Source of the DNA: an uncultured Lachnospiraceae bacterium | GTDB lineage: Bacteria; Bacillota; Clostridia; Lachnospirales; Lachnospiraceae | Assembly (NCBI GenBank): GCA_910586715.1 | Contig: CAJUJG010000014.1 | Location: forward strand, 18,525-24,267 | DNA: 5,743 nt | Reading direction: 5' to 3' | Shown here: positions 1 through 5,191 of the stretch, in pieces | Position numbering within the stretch: position 1 is the stretch's first letter | How the letters are laid out: each line of letters opens with the position of its first letter | Made by a program: the position numbers and the translations under genes | Notes under the pieces: model-generated | Told to the model about the DNA's origin: nothing | Databases searched by the model: none | The model's input: the letters and a program-made list of their open reading frames with translations, nothing else

Positions 1-1833
1 AGCGATATGGTGCTTGTGGCAAAAAAGGGCGCTGCAATTGATATGAGCAAACCCTTAAAAGTATTTGTGAGCAAAGGATACCGCATGGGGTACCAGTTTA
101 TGAAAGACTCTTATCCTGACTATGATGTAGTATATGCAAAGAGCACAGAGGAAGCGCTGCATGCACTGCAAAACGGAACTGCGGATTTGATGCTGCAAAG
201 CGTCTACGTTATCGACGAGTTTTTAAAAAGACCTGCCTACAGCGACCTGATGCTGTATAAAAGCTCCGTTGCGCAGGAAGAGCTGACGTGTGCTGTATTG
301 GCAGACGAAGACAAGGTGCTTGTGGATATTTTGAATAAGGCAATTGCGGCGATGCCGGAAGAATATACACGCCAGCTGGTTGTGGATTACACGATTACGA
401 GAATGTATTATCCAACGTTTGCCGAGCAGATTGAAAACAATCCGATGCTGTTTATCGCGATGGGCGTTGTGCTCCTTGTACTGATTGTTGCAGCAGTGCT
501 TTTTGTCCGGCTCCAAAGCCGCAGTAAAATGATGCGTCTAATGTCCAAGAACGAGGAGTACCTCCAAAATATCACGAACAACATTCACGGCGGTTTGGTG
601 ATTATCACAAAGAAGGACGACTTTCGTGTTACCTATGCTAACGACCGCTTTTGGAATGTTGTGAGCGGTGAATGCGATGCGACACCGAAAACGGACAGCC
701 TTTTTTTGGACTTTATTTGTGATGAGGATAAAAGTAAAGTGGAGGCTGGACTGAAACGGGCATGGACATCCGGAGAGATGATTGAGCTTAAGTTCAATAT
801 CAAAGACGGTAACAAGAAAAAGCCTATTTTGTTAAACGGAACACGCGGAGATGACTCAAATGGTCAACGAAATATCACCTGTGTGTTGATCGATTTTAGC
901 AGGGAGCAGATGCTCAAAGAGGCTCTTGAAGATGAGAAAGAGATGTACCGTATTTTTATGGAGGACTCGAAGGACATTGTATTTTATGGTGACATTAAGA
1001 CGAACGAGTATATATGGCCGCCGTTTTACAAGGAGCGTTTCGGGATTGATCCGCCAGGAAAGATTGCGGACGGAAATGAGCAGGAGGCGTTTGGAACCGT
1101 CATTGTACAGGAGGATTTAACGCTTTTTATAACAGCATTAGAGGCGTTAAAGACCGGCAAAAAACAGCCGGAGCTTCGGATGCGCTTAAAGACGGCGGAC
1201 GGCAGGAACCGATGGCATAAGGTGAAGCTAAGCTGTATGGAAAAGAACGGTACCGTTTACCGGATTCTTTGCAGAATGACCGACATAGACAAAGAGGTCA
1301 ACCACATGAAACAGTTAAGCGACGCATCCATGCGGGACAAGCTGACAGGACTTTACAATAAAAATGCGTTTTATGCATTGGTCGAAAAATTTATTGAAGA
1401 TAATGGTAAAAAGGGTATCCTTTTGTTTCTTGATCTTGACAATTTTAAGAATGTCAATGACCAATTGGGTCATTTGGCAGGAGATGAAGTTTTAATCGGC
1501 GTGGCGGGAAGCATGAAAAATATTTTCCGCAGTGATGATATTGTCGCGCGCTTTGGAGGAGATGAGTTTATTATTTTTGTTAAGGACAGCGATGAAAAGA
1601 TTGCGGCGGACAAGATACAGTATCTGCGGGAAGAAATCATGCGCATCAAAGAGGAGTGCCGTGCGGAAAATACAGGGCTTTCTGCCTGTGTCGGCGTAAG
1701 TATCTATCCGGATGACGCAGAAGGCATAGCGCAGCTCGTATCAAAGGCGGATGAAGCGATGTACTATGTAAAGCAGCATGGGAAAAATGGGTATGCGTTT
1801 TACAAGGATGTCAAAAATATGGTTGACAAATAA
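1..1833 (+). CDS. Membrane diguanylate cyclase with periplasmic SBP-type sensor, two PAS-like domains and GGDEF (5' end missing)
   Basis: This gene probably makes cyclic di-GMP from two GTP in response to an extracellular ligand. The frame is open from base 1, so the true start lies upstream; the ATG at 7 is probably internal. Domain order: nt 1-440 resembles the C-terminal lobe of a family 3 solute-binding protein outside the membrane; nt 445-513 encodes one hydrophobic membrane segment (MLFIAMGVVLLVLIV and onward); nt ~550-900 and ~937-1290 look like two PAS domains; nt ~1321-1815 is the GGDEF domain. In the cyclase, DKLTGLYNK and LDLDNFKNVND precede an intact RFGGDEF (motif at 1555-1569). 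An RSDD sequence (1528-1539) sits five residues before GGDEF, matching the RxxD product-inhibition site. There is no EAL domain. An active, feedback-inhibited cyclase is inferred. The ligand is unknown. The stop codon overlaps the tyrS promoter -35 box, and no terminator follows directly. Confidence 0.93.
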   Translation, partial: SDMVLVAKKGAAIDMSKPLKVFVSKGYRMGYQFMKDSYPDYDVVYAKSTEEALHALQNGTADLMLQSVYVIDEFLKRPAYSDLMLYKSSVAQEELTCAVLADEDKVLVDILNKAIAAMPEEYTRQLVVDYTITRMYYPTFAEQIENNPMLFIAMGVVLLVLIVAAVLFVRLQSRSKMMRLMSKNEEYLQNITNNIHGGLVIITKKDDFRVTYANDRFWNVVSGECDATPKTDSLFLDFICDEDKSKVEAGLKRAWTSGEMIELKFNIKDGNKKKPILLNGTRGDDSNGQRNITCVLIDFSREQMLKEALEDEKEMYRIFMEDSKDIVFYGDIKTNEYIWPPFYKERFGIDPPGKIADGNEQEAFGTVIVQEDLTLFITALEALKTGKKQPELRMRLKTADGRNRWHKVKLSCMEKNGTVYRILCRMTDIDKEVNHMKQLSDASMRDKLTGLYNKNAFYALVEKFIEDNGKKGILLFLDLDNFKNVNDQLGHLAGDEVLIGVAGSMKNIFRSDDIVARFGGDEFIIFVKDSDEKIAADKIQYLREEIMRIKEECRAENTGLSACVGVSIYPDDAEGIAQLVSKADEAMYYVKQHGKNGYAFYKDVKNMVDK

Positions 1834-1851
1834 AGCAGGAATGTTTATAAT
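1823..1851 (+). promoter_or_regulatory. Consensus sigma-A promoter of the tyrS T-box leader
   Basis: TTGACA (1823-1828) and TATAAT (1846-1851) are separated by exactly 17 bp, a full match to the housekeeping consensus. Transcription should start near A1858, about 475 nt before the tyrS start codon. The -35 box lies inside the last codons of the upstream GGDEF gene (V-D-K-stop), so the two genes overlap in regulatory sequence. A perfect promoter fits T-box genes, where control is applied after initiation. Confidence 0.9.
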
Positions 1852-1857
1852 CACGTT

Positions 1858-2243
1858 ATAGTAAAAAGCTGTGAAGGGAAAAAGTAGCTTTTGTGCAAAC
1901 CTACAGAAAGCAGTCGGTTGATGAGAGACGCAGGGGAACGCATTTGTGAATACATCCCGGAGCCGCACACCAAAATCCAAAAAATGGAGAGTAGACTGTG
2001 ACGGAATGCCCAAACGTTATATTGGGAGGAGTATCGGATTTATTTTTATGCACAGCCCCATGCAGAGGAAATATGCCGCCGAAGCGGCGCATGGCGCGCG
2101 CGGCGAGTAAGGAACCTTACTCGGTTGATAGAAATCCCGTACTTACTGAGGCGCAGAATGTGAGTTCTGCGTAAATAAAGGTGGTAACACGTGGTGAGAT
2201 AGCCTCGTCCTTTGAATGAAACAGTTCAAGGACGGGTTTTTTT
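1858..2243 (+). ncRNA. Tyrosine-specific T-box riboswitch (leader of tyrS)
   Basis: This RNA leader senses the charging state of tRNA-Tyr. Stem I: GCT/AGC (1868-1870/1961-1963), a K-turn-like bulge (GTGAA against GG), then GGGA/TCCC (1876-1879/1955-1958) enclosing the specifier loop. The loop has the S-turn sequence AGTA (1883-1886) on one side and GAA-TAC-A on the other; TAC (1951-1953) is a tyrosine codon. The distal end folds as GC-A-GTC/GAC-GC (1910-1915/1927-1931) around an 11-nt loop. Stem III is CGCAGAA/TTCTGCG (2152-2158/2165-2171). The T-box itself is 2178-2191. In the antiterminator AAAGG (2177-2181) pairs with CCTTT (2209-2213), and ACG (2189-2191) pairs with CGT (2206-2208). This leaves a 7-nt bulge TGGTAAC whose TGGT can pair with an ACCA tRNA end, as expected for A-discriminator tRNA-Tyr. 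The middle (about 1964-2130) is longer than usual, with hairpins at 2009-2026, 2058-2094 and 2104-2123. The mechanism is family knowledge; the pairings were found by eye. Confidence 0.95.
2204..2243 (+). terminator. T-box-controlled intrinsic terminator before tyrS
   Basis: The arm 2204-2216 (CTCGTCC then TTTGAA) pairs with 2225-2236 (TTCAAGG then ACGGG), with one unpaired T and one G-T wobble, and is followed by seven T residues (2237-2243). The left arm contains CGTCCTTT, the same bases used by the antiterminator, so the two structures exclude each other. Charged tRNA-Tyr should favour termination; uncharged tRNA should allow read-through into tyrS. It is also the first terminator visible downstream of the GGDEF gene. 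Confidence 0.94.
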
Positions 2244-2283
2244 ATGCACATGGGAGCCCAAATGAAGATTGTTTTAAAATAAA

Positions 2284-2297
2284 CCTCGTCCTTTGAA
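2284..2297 (+). repeat. Second copy of the T-box antiterminator/terminator strand
   Basis: CCTCGTCCTTTGAA here is an exact 14-base direct repeat of 2203-2216, 81 bp downstream and 20 bases before the tyrS Shine-Dalgarno. The following bases are also similar (TGAAACA in the first copy, ACAAAACA in the second). The first copy is the strand shared by antiterminator and terminator. The second copy could pair with the terminator 3' arm (2225-2236) in read-through RNA. It may instead be a remnant of a duplicated terminator. The repeat is seen directly; any function is inferred. Confidence 0.85.
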
Positions 2298-2331
2298 ACA
2301 AAACATGATGATGTGATAGGAGGAAAACAAA

Positions 2332-3552
2332 ATGCAGTTGTATGACGAATTGGTGGCAAGAGGATTGATTGCACAGGTAACGGACGAAAAGGAGATTAAG
2401 GAGCTGATTGATTCCGGAAAGGCGATATTCTATATTGGCTTTGACCCGACGGCGGACAGCCTTCATGTGGGACATTTCATGGCATTATGTCTGATGAAGC
2501 GTCTTCAGATGGGGGGGAACAAACCGATTGCGCTTTTAGGCGGCGGAACAGGCATGATTGGCGACCCGTCGGGAAAGACGGACATGCGAAAGATGCTTAC
2601 AAAGGAGGATATTGACCATAATATTGCCTGTTTTAAAAAGCAGATGAGCCGTTTTATTGAGTTCGGTGAGGACAAGGCGATTATGGTAAACAATGGCGAC
2701 TGGCTGTTGGATTTGAACTATGTGGAGCTTTTGCGTGAAGTCGGACCGCATTTCAGCGTGAACAGAATGCTTGCGGCGGAATGCTATAAGCAGCGCATGG
2801 AGCGGGGACTTAGCTTTTTGGAATTTAATTACATGATTATGCAGAGCTATGACTTTTTGGAGTTGTTTCAGAAGTATGGCTGCAATATGCAGTTTGGCGG
2901 CGATGACCAGTGGAGCAATATGCTCGGCGGTACGGAGCTAATCCGCCGTAAGCTTGGAAAAGATGCATATGCGATGACGATTAATCTGCTGTTAAATTCC
3001 GAGGGGAAGAAAATGGGCAAAACGGAGTCGGGTGCGGTATGGCTTGACGCCGAGAAGACGTCGCCGTACGAATTTTACCAGTACTGGAGAAACGTCGCTG
3101 ACGCAGACGTCATAAAGTGTATTAAAATGCTGACATTCCTTCCGCTTGAAGAAATTGAACCGATGGAAAAATGGGAGGGCAGCGAGTTGAATAAGGCTAA
3201 GGAAATTCTTGCGTTTGAGCTGACGCAGCTTGTGCATGGCACGGAGGAAGCCAATAAGGCGCAGGAGGCTGCAAAGGCGCTGTTTGCAGGCGGTGCAAAT
3301 TCGGAGAACATGCCGAAAACGACACTCGCGGATACGGATTTTACGGACGGTGTGATTGATATTCTCTCGATTTTGGTAAAGGCAGGAATGACCGCTTCAA
3401 AGTCCGAGGCAAGGCGTGCCGTGGAGCAGGGCGGCGTGTCCGTAAACGGTGAAAAGGTGACGGATGCGAAGGCTGTTTTTGCGAAGGATGCGTTTGAGAA
3501 TGAGTTTGTCGTTAAGAAGGGCAAGAAGAGTTTTCAGAAGATTTGTCTGTAA
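2332..3552 (+). CDS. tyrS: Tyrosine--tRNA ligase
   Basis: This cytoplasmic class I aminoacyl-tRNA synthetase attaches tyrosine to tRNA-Tyr using ATP. The 406-residue product is a normal full length for bacterial TyrRS. The N-terminal Rossmann catalytic domain has FDPTADSLHVGH with the HIGH-type signature HVGH at residues 45-48, followed by GGGTGMIGDPSGKT. The region NYMIMQSYDF and the motif GGDDQWSNM belong to the amino-acid binding core. The KMSKS-type loop is KMGKT (227-231). A C-terminal S4-like RNA-binding domain covers about residues 343-406 (ASKSEARRAVEQGGVSVNGEKV). The ATG at 2332 has AGGAGG at 2318-2323 with 8 nt spacing. Expression is controlled by the T-box leader just upstream, whose tyrosine specifier independently confirms the identity. 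The gene appears monocistronic, with a terminator 33 bp after the stop. No truncation or frameshift is seen. Confidence 0.98.
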   Translation: MQLYDELVARGLIAQVTDEKEIKELIDSGKAIFYIGFDPTADSLHVGHFMALCLMKRLQMGGNKPIALLGGGTGMIGDPSGKTDMRKMLTKEDIDHNIACFKKQMSRFIEFGEDKAIMVNNGDWLLDLNYVELLREVGPHFSVNRMLAAECYKQRMERGLSFLEFNYMIMQSYDFLELFQKYGCNMQFGGDDQWSNMLGGTELIRRKLGKDAYAMTINLLLNSEGKKMGKTESGAVWLDAEKTSPYEFYQYWRNVADADVIKCIKMLTFLPLEEIEPMEKWEGSELNKAKEILAFELTQLVHGTEEANKAQEAAKALFAGGANSENMPKTTLADTDFTDGVIDILSILVKAGMTASKSEARRAVEQGGVSVNGEKVTDAKAVFAKDAFENEFVVKKGKKSFQKICL

Positions 3553-3585
3553 AACGTCCAATCTGACAATATAGATAAAGATAAG

Positions 3586-3624
3586 AATGGCTTTCTGCTT
3601 ATGATAAAACAGAAAGCCATTTTT
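3586..3624 (+). terminator. Intrinsic terminator of tyrS, possibly bidirectional
   Basis: AATGGCTTTCTG (3586-3597) pairs perfectly with CAGAAAGCCATT (3610-3621) over 12 bp around a 12-nt loop. The plus strand then continues into a short T run (3620-3624). It lies 33 bp after the tyrS stop, between convergent genes. On the minus strand the hairpin is followed by CTTATCTTTATC, a poorer T tract, so it may also end the prs transcript, though less efficiently. The rest of 3625-3682 holds only a weak 6-bp A/T hairpin (3640-3655). Confidence 0.9.
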
Positions 3625-3629
3625 GTCAA
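3601..3629 (-). promoter_or_regulatory. Promoter-like sequence antisense to the tyrS terminator (candidate)
   Basis: On the minus strand TTGACA (complement of 3624-3629) is followed after 17 bp by TATCAT (complement of 3601-3606), an 11 of 12 match to the sigma-A consensus with ideal spacing. The -10 box falls in the terminator loop and the -35 just outside the stem. A transcript would start near 3594 and run antisense into the end of tyrS. No coding gene follows on that strand, so the match may be chance in A/T-rich DNA. Confidence 0.35.
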
Positions 3630-3682
3630 AAAAGGAAACTCTTTTCTATAAAAGACTATGCGCCGTCACCGGACAACGCTGT

Positions 3683-4873
3683 TTATACCTGATAAATCTC
3701 CATGTCATCATTATAAAGTTCAATAATACGCTGAATACGCTCCGTCGGCGTTGATACGATTTCCATGGAAAGGTCATGATTCATAAAGTTAATAATGGAC
3801 GCCAAAAACTTACTCATATCCGCCTCCATATAATAAGGCTTTGTCAGAAGCTCAGGCGGACGGTAACTTAAATTGGTGGTGATGACCTTATCAAATACAC
3901 CCTCCTCGTATGCTTTGTCAAAAGCGGAAAGTCCGTTTGTGAACAGTCCGAACGTCGTACAGATAAACACACGTTTGGCTTTCATGGCTTTTAACTGCCT
4001 TGAGGTGTCAATCATGCTGTCACCGGATGAAATCATATCGTCAATAATGATAATATCTTTTCCCTCAATATTATTGCCTAAAAATTCATGTGCGACAATC
4101 GGATTTTTTCCGCCGACAATTGTCGAGTAGTCGCGGCGCTTATAAAACATACCCGTGTCGGCACCGATTACGCTTGAAAAATAAATGGCACGGTCAAGCG
4201 CGCCCTCATCAGGGGAAATAACGATAATATGGTCTTTGTCCAAAACCAAATCCTTTTCGGAGCGCAGAAGCGCACGTGTAAACTGATAATGTGCCGTAAA
4301 ATTGTCAAAACCGCTTAAAGGTGCAGCGTTTTGAATGCGCGGGTCATGCGCGTCAAAGGTAATAAAATTGCTGACACCCATGTTGGTCAATTCTTCGAAT
4401 GCATATGCGCAGTCGAGACTTTCTCTTCCTGAACGTCTGTGCTGCCGTCCTTCATACAGAAAAGGCATTATCACATTGATTCGATGTGCCTTGCCGTTTG
4501 TCGCCGCAATCACGCGCTTTAAATCCTGATAATGATCATCGGGAGACATATGATTTACATAACCTTGCATTTGATAGGTAAGACTATGATTGCACACGTC
4601 AACCAAAATAAACAAATCTTTTCCGCGGACGGTTTCTGCTAATATTGCTTTTCCCTCTCCGCTGTTAAAGCGCGGCGTTGAGAAGCGAAAGAGATAGTCA
4701 TCCTCCACATATCCCTGAAACGCCGGATCGTCGGTATAGGCATTCTTTTCCCGATGGCGGTAATCGACAAGATAATCATTTACTTTGTTTCCAAGCTCAG
4801 CCGCGCTGTCCAAAACCATAAGCTTTAGGGGCGCTACGGGCAGAGCGTTCTTAAGTTTGTCTAAATGGGGCAT
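3683..4873 (-). CDS. prs: Ribose-phosphate pyrophosphokinase (PRPP synthetase), enlarged variant
   Basis: The product probably transfers pyrophosphate from ATP to ribose 5-phosphate, giving PRPP for purine, pyrimidine, histidine, tryptophan and NAD synthesis. It has the two-lobed phosphoribosyltransferase-like fold of the family: TPRFNSGEGKAILAETVRGKDLFI (about 66-89) matches the usual N-terminal ATP-side region; EGRQHRRSGRE (141-151) corresponds to the YARQDRK loop; FDAHDPRIQN (173-182) replaces the usual DLHA metal site; SPDEGALDRA (220-229), KRRDYS (245-250) and the PRPP loop IIDDMISSGDSM (276-287) follow. At 396 residues it is longer than the usual roughly 315, with extra sequence near the N-terminus, at about 100-118, and at the C-terminus after about 365. 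The ATG at 4873 has AAAGGA about 9 nt upstream. It is convergent with tyrS and has its own promoter and structured leader. PRPP synthetase activity is likely; the departures from standard motifs leave some doubt about allosteric control. Confidence 0.9.
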   Translation of the reverse strand: MPHLDKLKNALPVAPLKLMVLDSAAELGNKVNDYLVDYRHREKNAYTDDPAFQGYVEDDYLFRFSTPRFNSGEGKAILAETVRGKDLFILVDVCNHSLTYQMQGYVNHMSPDDHYQDLKRVIAATNGKAHRINVIMPFLYEGRQHRRSGRESLDCAYAFEELTNMGVSNFITFDAHDPRIQNAAPLSGFDNFTAHYQFTRALLRSEKDLVLDKDHIIVISPDEGALDRAIYFSSVIGADTGMFYKRRDYSTIVGGKNPIVAHEFLGNNIEGKDIIIIDDMISSGDSMIDTSRQLKAMKAKRVFICTTFGLFTNGLSAFDKAYEEGVFDKVITTNLSYRPPELLTKPYYMEADMSKFLASIINFMNHDLSMEIVSTPTERIQRIIELYNDDMEIYQV

Positions 4874-4923
4874 TTTTCCTGTTCCTTTCTGTTGTTACTG
4901 TTCACTCCGTTCCAGTAACAGGT

Positions 4924-4943
4924 AAAAAACGAACAAGTTCGTT
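4924..4943 (-). terminator. Terminator-like hairpin inside the prs leader (candidate attenuator)
   Basis: On the minus strand AACGAAC-TT-GTTCGTT (complement of 4928-4943) leads directly into a run of T residues (T6, complement of 4924-4929) and then ACC. The realistic fold is 6 bp around a CTTG loop, with only about two G-C pairs, so it is weak as a terminator. An upstream GTAAAAA (complement of 4956-4962) can pair with TTTTTAC in the T run, which would extend or alter the hairpin. It stands between the prs promoter and the gene, so premature termination is possible but unproven. Confidence 0.4.
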
Positions 4944-4984
4944 GCGCAAATGGATTTTTACTTGCAATATATACGTTTTCGTAC

Positions 4985-5009
4985 GGACTTAGCAGTAAAT
5001 GCTAAGTCC
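4985..5009 (-). repeat. Perfect 10-bp inverted repeat in the prs leader
   Basis: GGACTTAGCA (4985-4994) and TGCTAAGTCC (5000-5009) are exact reverse complements with a 5-nt spacer. In prs leader RNA this is a stable hairpin starting about 30 nt from the predicted 5' end. No T run follows on either strand, so it is not an intrinsic terminator. It may protect the 5' end, be part of a sensor, or act as a DNA operator downstream of the promoter. Confidence 0.85.
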
Positions 5010-5046
5010 TGTGTGAACGGTAACTTTCTGTTCCATATATTTATAT

Positions 5047-5075
5047 TTTATAACATTCAGGTAGTGACACGTCAA
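5047..5075 (-). promoter_or_regulatory. Sigma-A promoter of prs
   Basis: On the minus strand TTGACG (complement of 5070-5075) and TATAAA (complement of 5047-5052) are separated by 17 bp; each matches consensus at 5 of 6 positions. A TGT just before the -10 gives an extended -10 element. Transcription should start near 5040. Its -35 box directly abuts the -35 box of the opposing promoter at 5064-5069. Confidence 0.75.
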
Positions 5076-5092
5076 GAAATTTTTAGTATAAT
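5064..5092 (+). promoter_or_regulatory. Sigma-A promoter of the radical SAM gene
   Basis: GTGACA (5064-5069) and TATAAT (5087-5092) are separated by 17 bp, an 11 of 12 consensus match. Transcription should begin near 5099, about 93 nt before the ATG at 5192. The promoter is back to back with the prs promoter, with no gap between the two -35 boxes, so polymerase binding at one may hinder or assist the other. Confidence 0.78.
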
Positions 5093-5096
5093 TGAG

Positions 5097-5138
5097 CATG
5101 TCTGTAACAGGAAACCGGGGGCTGAACTGTTACACATG
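5097..5138 (+). repeat. Inverted repeat at the 5' end of the radical SAM leader
   Basis: TGTAACAG (5103-5110) and CTGTTACA (5127-5134) are exact reverse complements around a 16-nt loop. The stem continues with CATG (5097-5100) and CATG (5135-5138) across a 2-nt bulge, giving 12 pairs. It begins almost at the predicted transcription start. It could be a 5' mRNA stabilising hairpin or an operator overlapping the start site. There is no T run after it, so it is not a terminator. Confidence 0.75.
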
Positions 5139-5191
5139 ATTAACTACCGGAATGGATGATTAAAATAGAGTTAGAGGGAAAGCGGCATATT

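Larger units (their letters stand above)
4874..5040 (-). promoter_or_regulatory. Structured 5' leader of prs (candidate attenuator or regulatory RNA)
   Basis: The predicted prs transcript starts near 5040 and has about 165 nt before its ATG. In transcript order the leader contains a perfect 10-bp hairpin (5009-4985), a small GUACG-AAAA-CGUAU hairpin (about 4984-4971), a terminator-like hairpin with six T residues (4943-4924), and an 8-bp inverted repeat (4920-4893) just before the Shine-Dalgarno. The first part of the leader (5024-5013) is also complementary at 11 of 12 positions to 4905-4894, so an alternative long-range fold is possible. I do not recognise a known riboswitch class. The structures are seen in the sequence; a regulatory role is inferred. 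Confidence 0.5.

Noticed and set aside
1911..1998. CAGTC/GACTG pairing (1911-1915 with 1994-1998) as the base of Stem I
   Set aside because: It would break the distal hairpin and the specifier loop; the fold closed by GCT/AGC and GGGA/TCCC accounts for all conserved motifs.
2032..2034. TAT as an alternative T-box tyrosine specifier
   Set aside because: It lies outside the Stem I fold. TAC at 1951-1953 sits in the specifier loop opposite AGTA, is preceded by GAA and followed by A, and fits much better.
3075..3524. 149-codon open frame on the minus strand inside tyrS
   Set aside because: It is fully antisense to a highly conserved synthetase gene, lacks a ribosome site and has low-complexity Ser/Ala-rich content typical of shadow frames.
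3640..3655. TCTTTT/AAAAGA hairpin as a prs terminator
   Set aside because: Six mostly A-T pairs with no T run on the minus strand; too weak to call.
4928..4943. LexA (SOS) box reading of the CGAAC/GTTCG palindrome
   Set aside because: Gram-positive LexA sites need GAAC-N4-GTTC; here the spacer is 2 bp.
4924..4943. PurR box near prs
   Set aside because: The CGAAC core and A/T flanks are suggestive, but the consensus AWWWCCGAACWWT needs CC before GAAC (here AC), and the site lies far downstream of the mapped promoter. The hairpin-plus-T-run reading is simpler.
5156..5158. ATG at 5156 as the start of the radical SAM gene
   Set aside because: It is in frame and would add 12 residues, but the only upstream purine-rich sequence is weak and the added residues do not look like part of the PDZ-like domain. 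It is kept only as an alternative.
4950..5159. Open frame of 69 codons on the plus strand between prs and the radical SAM gene
   Set aside because: It has no ribosome site, no recognisable domain, and lies across two promoters and two hairpins that explain the region better.
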